A DNA stretch of 64,000 bases from Castellaniella sp049671645 (GTDB lineage: Bacteria; Pseudomonadota; Gammaproteobacteria; Burkholderiales; Burkholderiaceae_B): NCBI RefSeq assembly GCF_049671645.1, contig NZ_JBATVG010000014.1, forward strand, positions 1 to 64,000. Reading direction: 5' to 3'. Position 1 is the stretch's first letter. Each line of letters opens with the position of its first letter. The notes beneath the pieces are model-generated. The model saw only the letters and a program-made list of their open reading frames with translations, had not been told where the DNA came from and did no database searches. The translations under genes and the position numbers were made by a program. Positions 1 through 8,826 of this stretch are shown one piece after another.

Positions 1-13
1 GGCGGAACGCCCG

Positions 14-700
14 GTGGCCACGCCGCCGCGCCCTCGCGCGCGCGGGGCGCGCCAATCCGGCCGTCCCGGTCTGCCGGCATCTCCCGACGCCCGCAAGCCC
101 GACACGCCGGCGCGGGCCGCGGATGACACGCAGCCCGCGCTCGACCCGGCCGACCAGGCGCTGTTTCGCCAGGCCATGCGGTTCGTGCGGCCGCTGCCCG
201 ATCGCGGCCCGCGAGCGCGGGCTGCCCTGCGCCGCGTCCCGGACACTCTGCTGCGCGTCCGCCGCGAACATGCCCAGGGCGAATCCGACACGCCCAAACG
301 GCCGCAGCCTGCCCGCCAGCGGCATCCGGCGGCGACCGGCATCCTGGATCCCGATGCCCAGGAATTCCTGCAGCCCGGCTGCGGGCCGGACCTGCTGCGC
401 GGCCTGCGGCGCGGCAAATGGATCGCCCAGGCCACACTGGACCTGCACGGCAGCACACAAGACGAGGCCCGGGAACGGCTCGACCGCTTCCTGGCTTCCT
501 GCCTGGAACACGGCATCCGCTGTGTGCGCGTCATCCACGGCAAGGGCATCGGGTCGCGCCAGGGCGAACCCGTGCTCAAATCCACCATCCGCCAGCACCT
601 CAGCCGCCTGGAAGCCATCCAGGCCTGGGTCCAGGGCAACGAACGCGACGGCGGCGCGGGGGCCGTGACCGCTCTGCTGCGCCTGCCTCAGGAACCCTAG
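14..700 (+). CDS. Smr-domain protein (possibly 5'-partial)
   Basis: A 228-residue protein from a GTG at 14. The frame stays open to the window edge, so a start further upstream cannot be excluded. Residues 1-120 are basic, Pro/Arg-rich and low in complexity. Residues 140-205 form a Smr (MutS2 C-terminal-like) domain with the LDLHG motif at 142-146 and HGKG at 175-178. Stand-alone Smr proteins are nicking or RNA/DNA-binding nucleases, and the biological role of this short type is not settled. Length and architecture match small Smr proteins of Burkholderiales. It is followed 55 bp later by an unrelated efflux gene. Confidence 0.85.
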   Translation: MATPPRPRARGARQSGRPGLPASPDARKPDTPARAADDTQPALDPADQALFRQAMRFVRPLPDRGPRARAALRRVPDTLLRVRREHAQGESDTPKRPQPARQRHPAATGILDPDAQEFLQPGCGPDLLRGLRRGKWIAQATLDLHGSTQDEARERLDRFLASCLEHGIRCVRVIHGKGIGSRQGEPVLKSTIRQHLSRLEAIQAWVQGNERDGGAGAVTALLRLPQEP

Positions 701-755
701 CGGCCCATCGGCGCCCGATTTGCCGGCGCATGGCCCCCACCTCCAGGAATCCCTC

Positions 756-1091
756 ATGAATATCAGCTGGGCCTATCTGATCATTGCCATCGTGGCCGAA
801 GTGATCGCCACATCCGCCCTGAAGGCATCCGCCGGTTTCACCCGGGCGGCGCCATCCATCATCACCGTGATCGGCTACGGGCTGGCATTCTATCTGCTGG
901 CGCTGGCGCTCAAGACCATCCCGGTGGGGATCGCTTATGCAGTCTGGTCCGGGGTCGGGATCGTCGCCATCGCCATCATCGGCTACTTCATCTTCGGCCA
1001 GGCGCTGGATATCGCCGGCCTCATCGGTATCGGCCTGATCCTGGCGGGCGTGCTGGTGTTGAACGTGTTTTCGACATCCGGCGGGCACTGA
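756..1091 (+). CDS. emrE: EmrE-type small multidrug resistance efflux protein
   Basis: A 111-residue inner-membrane protein with four predicted helices, the usual SMR length. Family members work as dual-topology dimers exchanging protons for lipophilic cations such as quaternary ammonium compounds. The essential membrane-embedded glutamate is Glu15 (IVAEVIATS), and the WSGVGIV signature of the EmrE rather than the SugE/Gdx branch is present. The ATG at 756 follows AGGAA at a good distance. An in-frame ATG at 720 would add twelve non-homologous residues. A strong terminator follows at 1127, so this is probably the last gene of its unit. Confidence 0.88.
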   Translation: MNISWAYLIIAIVAEVIATSALKASAGFTRAAPSIITVIGYGLAFYLLALALKTIPVGIAYAVWSGVGIVAIAIIGYFIFGQALDIAGLIGIGLILAGVLVLNVFSTSGGH

Positions 1092-1109
1092 GGCGGCAGG
1101 CCTGCCGCC
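1092..1109. repeat. 18-bp perfect palindrome after emrE
   Basis: GGCGGCAGG followed directly by CCTGCCGCC, starting one base after the emrE stop. It has no loop and no T tract. It may be part of the 3'-end structure together with the terminator that follows. Confidence 0.5.
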
Positions 1110-1126
1110 CAAGCGGAAAATGAACA

Positions 1127-1169
1127 GGGCCGGTGATCAGATCACCGGCCCCGCCAGATTTTCTTTTTT
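1127..1169 (+). terminator. Rho-independent terminator of emrE
   Basis: An 11-bp perfect GC-rich stem (1127-1137 with 1141-1151), a 3-nt loop and a T-rich run at 1159-1169 (TTTTCTTTTTT). It lies 36 bp after the emrE stop. Confidence 0.9.
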
Positions 1170-1338
1170 ATGGGTACCGCCTACAAATGAAAGCGCCATC
1201 TGCGCAGCGCCAGTGCCCAAGCAGGGCTGTCTCCTCACCTGCATGTGCAGCATTATGAAGGCTGGACCGTCGGATGACACCTAGGGAAGTCCCTAGGAAT
1301 CGGGGAGCGGACGCCTGGCGGCCGCGACGCGGACCGGG

Positions 1339-3963
1339 TCAGCCCGACAACGAAGCGGTCGGCGGCCAATGGTCGGCAGGGGCGGGTTTGCCGAACAGGA
1401 AGCCCTGGGCATATGCGCACCCCATGGCCTGCAAGGCATCCCGCTGAGTCGGGGTTTCCACCCCTTCGGCCACGACCGTCAGATCGAGCGACCTGGCGAG
1501 GCTCAGGACCGCCGACACGATGGCGGAACTACGCTGCTGCCCTCCCAAACCCAGGGGTTCGATGAAAGCGCGGTCGATCTTCAAGGTGCTGAGCGGGAAC
1601 CGGTGCACGTGGCTGAGCGATGAATATCCCGTGCCGAAATCATCCAGAGCGATCCGGACCCCCGCCTCGTGCAGGCTGTCCAGAATCTTGCCGGCGGCAT
1701 CCGGATTCGACAGCAGGGTGCTTTCGGTGACTTCGACACAGAGTTGATGCGCGGCGATGCGCGTCTGCGCCAGCATGTCCAGCAGGCGCCGGGGAAAATT
1801 CCGGCTATGGAAATGGCGCGGCGAAATATTGATGTTCAGCACGCCCTGATCGCCGAGGAATCGCTGCGCCGCCTGGCAAGCCAGGCGGTACAGGTGCCAG
1901 TCGATGGCTTCAATCAGGCCGGTTTCCTCGGCCGCCGGCAAAAATGCGCCCGGCCCCAGCAAGCCCCGTTCCGGGTGCTGCCAACGGATCAGCGTCTCGT
2001 AGCCCGCGATGCCGGCATCCGGCAAACGCACGATCGGTTGAAAATACGGCATGAACTGGCCGGTTTCCAAGGCCGCGCGCATCTGCTGTTCCAGGTCCAG
2101 GACATTCATGGCGGATGCGTGCAGTTTGCCGTCGAACAGGATAAAACGCTGACGACCCGCCGCCTTGGCGCGATAAAGCGCCGTATCGGCATCATGCAAC
2201 ACCTGATCGACTGTCTGATAACCCGGATGGCTCATGGCAATGCCGATACTGACGGACACATGCAGCGTGCGTTCACCCACCCGGGCGGTTTCCGCCATCC
2301 TGGACAGGACCCGCTGCGCCACCTGGCAGGCGGAGGACGGCTGAGGACAATTTTCCAGCAGGATGGCAAACTCATCGCCCGACAGCCGCCCCACGACATC
2401 CGGGGCGCGCACGCAATCGGCCATCCGCGCCGCGACCTCTCGCAACACGGCATCGCCCACCAAATGCCCCAGACCGTCGTTGAATAGCTTGAAACGATCC
2501 ACATCCAGGTACAGCAGGGCAAAACGATGCTCGGGATGGCGCTGCTGCGTACGCAGCGCGCGTTCGAGGCGATCGCGCAAATACAGGCGATTGGGCAACT
2601 CTGTCAGAGGGTCGTGCATCAACTGGTGCCGGAGCTGCTGCTGCACCTGTTCGCGCACCACAATCTGCGTGCGCAACTCCTGTGTCCGCACCAGCACCCG
2701 CTGCTCCAATTGGGCATTCAAGGCCTGCAAGGCGACATCCTGCTGGCGTCGCTGCAAGGTGTTGGCGATCTGATAGGACACAAAAGTCAGCAGATCGGCG
2801 TCCTGAGGGGTGTAATGCAGGTCCTGGCGGTAGCTCTGCACCACGACAAGGCCCATTGCTCCCTGCGCGCCCACCAAAGGCGCGCCAAGCCAGGAGACCG
2901 CGGGGTTCCCATACGTCGTCGCATCCACTTCGCCCTGGGCGATCAGCGCATTGATCTCCTCGGCCTCGAGTCGGACCGTCCGCGCGCAGCGGATCGCATA
3001 TTCGCTCATGCCCCGGCCCAGAGGGCGGCGCACCAGCTCCGCGCCTGAACTGTCCACGTAATAAGGAAAGTCCAGCCACTGTCCATCGTCGGACAGCAGC
3101 GCAATACAGAAACTCTCGGCGACGAGCAGTTCGCTGATCACCTCGTGAATGCTGCGGTAGAAAGCCTCGCTGCTGTCCCGGCCCTGGCCGAGCGCGGCGA
3201 TCCGGTACAGCGTCGCCTGCAGATGGGCGGCCTGTTCGCGTTCGCGCACCTGCTCCCGCAGCCTGGCATTCGCGCTGGCCAGCTCGCTGGTGCGTTCGGC
3301 CACCCGGCGTTCCAGAGCCTCCTGCCCCAGTTTGCGCTCGACGGCATTGAGCACGTGCTCGGCCACGAAGACCAGCACGTTCTGATCGGATTGCGTGTAT
3401 CCCTTGCCTTCCTCGTAGCTCTGGACCACCAGGACGCCGAACACCTGTCCATCCCGGCGCATGGGCACCCCCATGAAATCCACCGAGGGCGTCCCGACGG
3501 CGCGCCCCCGATCCAGGCCCAGGCTCAGCGCGACTCCGTCGGACGTCCCTCGCATGGCCTGTCCATGATGAATCAGGCGCAGGGTGATGGTGTCGCACAG
3601 TTGTTCCGCCGTGAATTCCTCGTCCGGCCCATAAAGCTGCCCATCCATGAGATCGGCGAAGTAGATGAAGCGCACTGTCCGGCGCTGCGGGTCATACAGA
3701 GCGATATAAAAATTCTCGGCATACATCAACTGGGCGATGCTGCCATGCAGGCCCTGCAGCAGGCTTTGCATATCCAGTTCCGACGCAGCCATGTCGGCAA
3801 TGGCGAACAACGCCCGCTGAAGACGTTCGGATTGCTCCAGGCGCTGGACCGAGGCTTCCAGGCGCTGGATGGCCTGGCTTGCGGTCAGCGCCGTCTGATC
3901 GCCATCTCCTGTTTCGCTCGGGCGGCTCATGTATTTTCCGGTGACGCCGCAGCCACTCGACAT
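1339..3963 (-). CDS. GAF-GAF-GGDEF-EAL cyclic-di-GMP signalling protein
   Basis: An 874-residue soluble protein, probably both a diguanylate cyclase and a c-di-GMP phosphodiesterase controlled by its GAF domains. GAF1 spans about 50-205, a charged coiled coil 206-245, GAF2 246-405, a second coiled coil 410-445, GGDEF 446-612 and EAL 620-865. The cyclase signature is SGDEF (528-532). An RxxD inhibitory site (RAPD, 519-522) sits five residues before it. In the phosphodiesterase the signature is ETL (656-658) instead of EAL, but the catalytic Glu, the NISP Asn, DDFGTG (774-779), the Lys of LKID and the VAEGVE Glu all remain. An alternative start at 3930 (MSRPSE) is preceded by GGAAAA and may be the real one. 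There are no membrane helices. The gene stands alone. Confidence 0.93.
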   Translation of the reverse strand: MSSGCGVTGKYMSRPSETGDGDQTALTASQAIQRLEASVQRLEQSERLQRALFAIADMAASELDMQSLLQGLHGSIAQLMYAENFYIALYDPQRRTVRFIYFADLMDGQLYGPDEEFTAEQLCDTITLRLIHHGQAMRGTSDGVALSLGLDRGRAVGTPSVDFMGVPMRRDGQVFGVLVVQSYEEGKGYTQSDQNVLVFVAEHVLNAVERKLGQEALERRVAERTSELASANARLREQVREREQAAHLQATLYRIAALGQGRDSSEAFYRSIHEVISELLVAESFCIALLSDDGQWLDFPYYVDSSGAELVRRPLGRGMSEYAIRCARTVRLEAEEINALIAQGEVDATTYGNPAVSWLGAPLVGAQGAMGLVVVQSYRQDLHYTPQDADLLTFVSYQIANTLQRRQQDVALQALNAQLEQRVLVRTQELRTQIVVREQVQQQLRHQLMHDPLTELPNRLYLRDRLERALRTQQRHPEHRFALLYLDVDRFKLFNDGLGHLVGDAVLREVAARMADCVRAPDVVGRLSGDEFAILLENCPQPSSACQVAQRVLSRMAETARVGERTLHVSVSIGIAMSHPGYQTVDQVLHDADTALYRAKAAGRQRFILFDGKLHASAMNVLDLEQQMRAALETGQFMPYFQPIVRLPDAGIAGYETLIRWQHPERGLLGPGAFLPAAEETGLIEAIDWHLYRLACQAAQRFLGDQGVLNINISPRHFHSRNFPRRLLDMLAQTRIAAHQLCVEVTESTLLSNPDAAGKILDSLHEAGVRIALDDFGTGYSSLSHVHRFPLSTLKIDRAFIEPLGLGGQQRSSAIVSAVLSLARSLDLTVVAEGVETPTQRDALQAMGCAYAQGFLFGKPAPADHWPPTASLSG

Positions 3964-4120
3964 GACATATAGGCCCCCCTTCAGATCCCCTTTTCCGGAA
4001 TTCTACAAGGCCGGCCCGCAAATGCGAAGCGCCGCCGCCCCCCGACGGCCCGGGCCATCCGGCAGCCCTTTCGCACGCGCCGACTGCGGCCTGGCTGCCT
4101 TTCGCAGCGGCTGGCAAGCC

Positions 4121-4606
4121 CTACGTCTTGGCGGGCCTGACCGGCTGATAGACCTGCGCCAGCGGCAGCACTGTCGTATGCCGCACCACTTCCATGACGA
4201 AGCCGGAACTGACGTCCGTCAGCTCGGCGACCTTGATGAGCCGCTTGTACACCCTGTCATACCCGGCGATGTCCGACACCACCACCTTCAACAAGTAGTC
4301 GATTTCCCCGGCCATTCTGTAGACCTCGAGAATCTCGGGAATGCCCATCACGCCATCCAGAAACCGGGTCGTCCAGACATCATCGTGACGCGCGGCCTTC
4401 ACCGTGACGAACGCAGTCAGCCCAAGACCCAGGCGAACCGGGTCGCACAGCACCACCTGCGCCTGGATGACCCCATCTTCTTTCAAGCGTTGAATGCGGC
4501 GCCAGCAGGGTGTCGTGGACAAGCCCACCTGCGCGGCCAGTTCCGCCAGACCCACCGACGCGTCCTTTTGCAGGATTTCGAGGATCCGATAATCCATTTT
4601 ATCCAT
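4121..4606 (-). CDS. Lrp/AsnC-family transcriptional regulator
   Basis: A 161-residue regulator of typical Lrp length. It has an N-terminal winged helix-turn-helix (about 5-60, with the recognition segment GLSTTPCWRRI) and a C-terminal RAM ligand-binding domain (about 66-145). The family binds amino acids and controls adjacent metabolic genes, usually divergent ones. It is divergently transcribed from the cystathionine beta-lyase gene across a 119-bp AT-rich spacer with an inverted repeat at 4621-4637. Control of the metC-ABC-GST run is inferred from position. The effector is unknown. Confidence 0.93.
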   Translation of the reverse strand: MDKMDYRILEILQKDASVGLAELAAQVGLSTTPCWRRIQRLKEDGVIQAQVVLCDPVRLGLGLTAFVTVKAARHDDVWTTRFLDGVMGIPEILEVYRMAGEIDYLLKVVVSDIAGYDRVYKRLIKVAELTDVSSGFVMEVVRHTTVLPLAQVYQPVRPAKT

Positions 4607-4620
4607 ATAAACCCTTTGTT

Positions 4621-4637
4621 TTAGAAATTATTTCTAA
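4621..4637. promoter_or_regulatory. Candidate Lrp operator
   Basis: A perfect 7-3-7 inverted repeat, TTAGAAA-TTA-TTTCTAA, lies 14 bp from the Lrp start codon in an unusually AT-rich divergent spacer. A second weaker repeat (TTTTCC-N4-GGAAAA, 4671-4686) sits closer to metC. Lrp/AsnC sites are typically AT-rich imperfect dyads of about 15 bp, so the fit is reasonable but untested. Confidence 0.5.
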
Positions 4638-4725
4638 TCCGAAGGGGATTATATAGAAAGAATAGAAACTTTTTCCTGGTGGAAAACCTAGACTGTCTCT
4701 CATCATCCACCAAGGAAATTCACAC

Positions 4726-5955
4726 ATGAACGCCCCCCTGACATCCGACATGGCCCATTCGCTCGCGGGAACTCCGACGCACGCGAAACAGGCGGTAGAA
4801 ACCTTTCTGTCGCATGGCACACGGTCCCCGAAAGAATATGGCGGCACGGTCAACCCCCCCGTCTGCCGGGCTTCGACCATCGTGTTCGAGAGCATGCAGG
4901 ACATGGATGAACGCCAGCAGGCCATCGATCACGACGAGGCCGGCGTGATGTGGTACGGCCGCAAAGGCACGCCCACCACCTTCGCGCTGCAGGAATCGAT
5001 CGCCTATCTGGAAGGGGGGTACCGCACCCTGCTGGCGTCTTCGGGCCTGGCCGCCTGCATCGCCGCCCTGTCGGCCTTCGTGAAAGCCGGCGATCACATT
5101 CTGATGGGCGACAGCGTCTACGGTCCCACCCGCCACTATGCCACGAGCATCCTGGCCCGCTACGGGATCGCCACGACCTTCTACGACCCGGCGATCGGGG
5201 CGGGGATCGAAGCGCTGATCCGCCCGAACACGCGCGTCGTCTACGTCGAGTCACCGGGCTCGCAGACCTTCGAAGTGCAGGACATTCCGGCCATCGCCGC
5301 ATGCGCCCACCGGCACGGCGCCCGCGTGGTCATGGACAATACCTGGGCCTCGCCGCTGTACTTCAAACCCTTCGAACACGGCGTGGACGTCTCCGTACAA
5401 GCGTGCACGAAATACATCACGGGTCACTCGGATGCGCTCCTGGGTTCGATCACCAGCACCCGGGAAGCCTGGCAGGAAGTGCGCAGCTACGTCTACGCGC
5501 ACGGACTGAACGCCGGTCCCGACGACGTCTATCTGGCGCAACGCGGTCTGCGCACGCTCTCCGTGCGCCTGGAACGCCATCAGCGCAATGCGCTGGAGGT
5601 CGCCCACTGGCTGGCCGCCCAGACAGCCGTCGAACAAGTGCTCTACCCCGCCCTGCCGGGCAGCCCCGGGCATGAACTCTGGAAGCGCGACTTCACCGGC
5701 GCGTCCGGCCTGATGGGGCTGGTGCTCAAGCCCTGCGCCGCGCAATCGCTGCGCGACTTCGTCGACAGCCTGGAACTCTTTCACCTGGGTTTTTCATGGG
5801 GCGGCTTCGAAAGCATGATCATGCCCCAGGACCCCATGCCGACCCGCGAAGCTTCCCGGTGGCCGTATGCGGGCCCCTTGATCCGCCTGCATATCGGCCT
5901 GGAATCCCCCGACGACCTGATCGCCGACCTGAAAGAGGGGTTCGCCCGCCTGTAA
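4726..5955 (+). CDS. metC: Cystathionine beta-lyase (PLP Cys/Met metabolism family)
   Basis: A 409-residue PLP enzyme of the Cys/Met metabolism family, expected to cleave cystathionine to homocysteine, pyruvate and ammonia in the cytoplasm. Seen: the cofactor-phosphate loop and Tyr/Arg in WYGRKGTPT (76-84), the ring-contacting Asp204 in VVMDNTW, and the Schiff-base Lys229 in ACTKYITGHSD. The FSWGG/E C-terminal motif resembles beta-lyases more than gamma-synthases. The ATG at 4726 follows AAGGAA. It is the first gene of a co-directional run (AhpD-like, ABC transporter, GST) divergent from an Lrp regulator. Other sulfur amino-acid lyases of the same fold (for example cystine lyase) are possible, and the adjacent amino-acid transporter would suit them. 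Confidence 0.87.
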   Translation: MNAPLTSDMAHSLAGTPTHAKQAVETFLSHGTRSPKEYGGTVNPPVCRASTIVFESMQDMDERQQAIDHDEAGVMWYGRKGTPTTFALQESIAYLEGGYRTLLASSGLAACIAALSAFVKAGDHILMGDSVYGPTRHYATSILARYGIATTFYDPAIGAGIEALIRPNTRVVYVESPGSQTFEVQDIPAIAACAHRHGARVVMDNTWASPLYFKPFEHGVDVSVQACTKYITGHSDALLGSITSTREAWQEVRSYVYAHGLNAGPDDVYLAQRGLRTLSVRLERHQRNALEVAHWLAAQTAVEQVLYPALPGSPGHELWKRDFTGASGLMGLVLKPCAAQSLRDFVDSLELFHLGFSWGGFESMIMPQDPMPTREASRWPYAGPLIRLHIGLESPDDLIADLKEGFARL

Positions 5956-6027
5956 ACGGCGCGCCAGCCCCATGCCCGGCCGTATCGCGGCCGGGGAACC
6001 CGGCGACTTTCTCCAGAGGAAATCCAG

Positions 6028-6399
6028 ATGAAGCAGCAAGACTACGGCAGCCTGATCCAGTACGTGCGCAGCAACCTGGGGCCCATGCGCCAGAGCCACC
6101 CCGACGTGATGAAGCATTTCGGCGCCCTGGGCAAGACCGCCCTTGCGCCGGGCGCGCTGGATGCCCGGTTCAAGGAACTGATCGCCCTGGCGATCGCCGT
6201 GGCGACCCGCTGCGACGACTGCATCGGCTTTCACACCCTGGCTCTTGCCAAACTGGGCGTCGACGAACAGGAAATCCTGGAAACGCTCGGTGTCAACGTC
6301 TACATGGGAGGCGGGCCGTCGCTGATGTACGCATCCCACGCCATCTCGGCATTTCGAGAATTCCTGCCCGCGCAGGCGATTACCCCCACCCCGGCCTGA
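6028..6399 (+). CDS. Carboxymuconolactone decarboxylase / AhpD-like protein
   Basis: A 123-residue all-alpha protein of the CMD/AhpD family. The redox motif is CDDC with a following His (Cys62, Cys65, His69), the peroxidase-type arrangement rather than the Cys-less decarboxylase type. Such proteins often act as thiol-dependent peroxidases or disulfide reductases. AGAGGAAA precedes the ATG. It lies 72 bp after metC and 49 bp before the ABC binding-protein gene, so it is probably co-transcribed. A link to handling of thiol or sulfur compounds is inferred from neighbours only. Confidence 0.85.
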   Translation: MKQQDYGSLIQYVRSNLGPMRQSHPDVMKHFGALGKTALAPGALDARFKELIALAIAVATRCDDCIGFHTLALAKLGVDEQEILETLGVNVYMGGGPSLMYASHAISAFREFLPAQAITPTPA

Positions 6400-6448
6400 T
6401 GCACACATCACTGGCCAAAACTCAATAACAATTCCCCGGAGACAAACC

Positions 6449-7249
6449 ATGAAACTGCACACACTGCTCTTGAAAAGCGCGCTGCTGGCGGCGGCGCTCA
6501 ATTTCACCGCCCCGGCCGTCCAGGCCCAGGATCTGCTCGACAAGGTCAAAAGCAGCGGCACCCTGGTGGTGGGCCTGGAAGGCACCTACCCCCCCTTCGG
6601 CTACCGCGACAGCTCCGGCAAGCTCACCGGCTTCGATGTGGACGTGATCACGGCGGTGGCCCATCACCTGGGCGCCAAACCCCGGTTCGTGACCACCGAA
6701 TGGAGCGGCATCATCGCCGGCCTGCAGGCCGGAAAGTTCGACGTGATCGCCAACCAGGTCTCCATCACGCCCGAGCGCCAGAAGGTGCTGGACTTCAGCG
6801 CCCCCTACATCTATTCCGCCGCGCAGATCATCCAGCGCAAGGACGACAAGACCGACTACAGCACGCCGGCCACCTTCAAGGACAAGAAAGTGGCCGTCGT
6901 GCTGGGCAGCAACTACGTGCCCATGGTGAAGGCCATCCCGGGCGCCATCGTCAAGACCTATCCCGGCGCGGTGGAATTCCTGAGCGACCTGGCGGGCGGG
7001 CGCATCGACGCCGGGGTCAACGACCAGCTGCTGCTGCCCTATCTCATCCGCCAGTCCAATCTGCCACTGCGCCAGGGCGCCCTCCTGCCCGGAGAATCGA
7101 CCCGGATGGGGATTCCGTTCCGCCAAGGCAATCCGGAGTTCGCCAAAGCGATCGACGCCGCCTTCAAGGACATGCGCTCCAACGGCACGCTTGAGAAACT
7201 CTCCAAGAAATGGTTCGGCGCCGACGTGACCGAGCCTCCCAAGCTGTAA
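6449..7249 (+). CDS. Polar amino-acid ABC transporter, periplasmic binding protein
   Basis: A 266-residue family 3 solute-binding protein. A Sec signal peptide ends around Ala26 (AVQA/QD). The mature part opens with SGTLVVGLEGTYPPFGYRD, the typical ligand-contact region, and contains TEWSGIIAGLQAGKFD and TPERQKVLDFS motifs. Family members bind glutamine, histidine, cystine and similar amino acids. The specificity cannot be read here, although a cystine-type ligand would fit the MetC context. It forms a three-gene transporter with the permease and ATPase downstream. Confidence 0.92.
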   Translation: MKLHTLLLKSALLAAALNFTAPAVQAQDLLDKVKSSGTLVVGLEGTYPPFGYRDSSGKLTGFDVDVITAVAHHLGAKPRFVTTEWSGIIAGLQAGKFDVIANQVSITPERQKVLDFSAPYIYSAAQIIQRKDDKTDYSTPATFKDKKVAVVLGSNYVPMVKAIPGAIVKTYPGAVEFLSDLAGGRIDAGVNDQLLLPYLIRQSNLPLRQGALLPGESTRMGIPFRQGNPEFAKAIDAAFKDMRSNGTLEKLSKKWFGADVTEPPKL

Positions 7250-7338
7250 GGCGCCCGCCGCGCCACTGCTCGATCGGGCGGGGTTCCGCAACCGGAACGC
7301 CGCCTGTCTCTTAGCTTGATCCACTTAGGGAGCCGACC

Positions 7339-7998
7339 ATGGAAGCCGTCGACCTCATCATGCACGCATCACCTCTGTTGCTTCAGGGTGTCGTCCTGAC
7401 CATTCAATTCGCCCTTGCTTCGATGGTGCTGGGCCTGATGCTCGGCATCATCGTCGCCATCATGGGCATCAGCGACAACCCGATCCTCAGCCGCGCCGCC
7501 CGCGGGTACGTCAGTCTCATGCGCGGCACACCCTTGCTGGTACAGATCTTCCTGGTCTATTACGGGCTGCCCGGCATCGGCATTTCCCTGGACCCGACCG
7601 CCGCGGGCATCCTGGCGCTCACCGCCAATGCGGGGGCGTATCTGGCCGAAAGCATGCGCGGCGCCATCCTGGGCATCGGACGCGGCCAATGGGCCGCCGC
7701 GCACAGCCTGGGCCTGAACTACCTGGAAACCCTGCGCTTCATCATCTGTCCGCAAGCATTGCGCCTGGCCGTCCCCAGCCTTGGCAACACCCTCATCAGC
7801 CTGATCAAGGACACCTCGCTGGTATCGGTCATCACCGTCACCGAATTGCTGCGCTCCGCGCAGGAGGTCATCGCCACCACCTTCCAGCCCCTGCCGCTGT
7901 ACGTCGCCGTCGCACTGATCTATTGGGTCCTGAGCACGGCGCTGTCATGGGGGCAACACCATGTGGAAAGCCGCCTGGCGCAACCGCTGACGCGCTGA
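7339..7998 (+). CDS. Polar amino-acid ABC transporter, permease
   Basis: A 219-residue inner-membrane permease of the HisMQ/GlnP family with about five helices. The EAA-type loop that docks the ATPase is visible in ESMRGAILGIGRGQWAAAHSLG. The family motif RGTPLLVQIFLVYYG lies near residue 60. It starts at an ATG after AGGGAG. It presumably works as a homodimer, because only one permease gene is present. It lies between the binding protein and the ATPase gene. Confidence 0.93.
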   Translation: MEAVDLIMHASPLLLQGVVLTIQFALASMVLGLMLGIIVAIMGISDNPILSRAARGYVSLMRGTPLLVQIFLVYYGLPGIGISLDPTAAGILALTANAGAYLAESMRGAILGIGRGQWAAAHSLGLNYLETLRFIICPQALRLAVPSLGNTLISLIKDTSLVSVITVTELLRSAQEVIATTFQPLPLYVAVALIYWVLSTALSWGQHHVESRLAQPLTR

Positions 7999-8045
7999 AC
8001 CCGTTCCTCCGACACATTGCACCGATCGATTGATAGGAGCGCATC

Positions 8046-8771
8046 ATGATTGCTCTCGAAAACGTTTCCAAATGGTATGGCCAGTTCAAAGTCCTGGACG
8101 GCTGCACCACCCAGGTCGAAAAAGGCCAGGTCGTGGTGGTCTGCGGGCCTTCAGGCTCGGGGAAATCGACACTCATCAAAACCGTCAACGGACTGGAACC
8201 CTTTCAGCAGGGCCAGATCAGGGTGGATGGCATGCAGGTTGGTGGCCCCTCCGTGCGCCACTCACAGTTATGCGCCCGGGTGGGCATGGTATTTCAGCAC
8301 TTCGAGCTCTTCCCCCATCTGTCGATCCTGGAGAATCTCACGCTCGCGCAGATCCGCGTGCTCAAGCGCAAGAAGGCCGAAGCGGAAGACAGGGGCATCC
8401 AGCTGCTCGAGCGCGTGGGCCTGAAAGCCCAGGCGCGGAAATACCCGGCGCAGCTCTCGGGCGGCCAGCAGCAACGCGTGGCGATCGCCCGATCGTTGTC
8501 CATGGACCCCGTCGTCATGTTGTTCGACGAACCGACCTCGGCGCTGGACCCCGAAATGGTCAATGAAGTGCTGGATGTCATGACGGAACTTGCGCAGGAA
8601 GGCATGACCATGGTGTGCGTGACCCACGAGATGGGTTTCGCCAGGCAGGTAGCCAGCCGGGTGATCTTCATGGACACCGGCATGATCGTCGAAGACACCA
8701 GCAAAGAAGAATTCTTTGAGGCGCCAAGATCCACCCGGGCGCAGGAATTCCTGAAGAAGATCCTGCACTAG
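8046..8771 (+). CDS. Polar amino-acid ABC transporter, ATP-binding protein
   Basis: A 241-residue GlnQ/HisP-type ATPase that powers the transporter at the inner membrane. Walker A is GPSGSGKST (34-42), the Q-loop is in MVFQHFELFPH, the signature is LSGGQQQR (137-144), Walker B is VVMLFDE (156-162), and the D-loop is SALD. The switch His is in CVTHEMGFA. All motifs are intact. The gene lies 47 bp after the permease gene, with GATAGGAGC before the ATG. Confidence 0.95.
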   Translation: MIALENVSKWYGQFKVLDGCTTQVEKGQVVVVCGPSGSGKSTLIKTVNGLEPFQQGQIRVDGMQVGGPSVRHSQLCARVGMVFQHFELFPHLSILENLTLAQIRVLKRKKAEAEDRGIQLLERVGLKAQARKYPAQLSGGQQQRVAIARSLSMDPVVMLFDEPTSALDPEMVNEVLDVMTELAQEGMTMVCVTHEMGFARQVASRVIFMDTGMIVEDTSKEEFFEAPRSTRAQEFLKKILH

Positions 8772-8826
8772 CCGCCCACGGTCGGACGCACTCCCTTTTT
8801 CCCCACCTCTCCATCGGAGACCTAGC

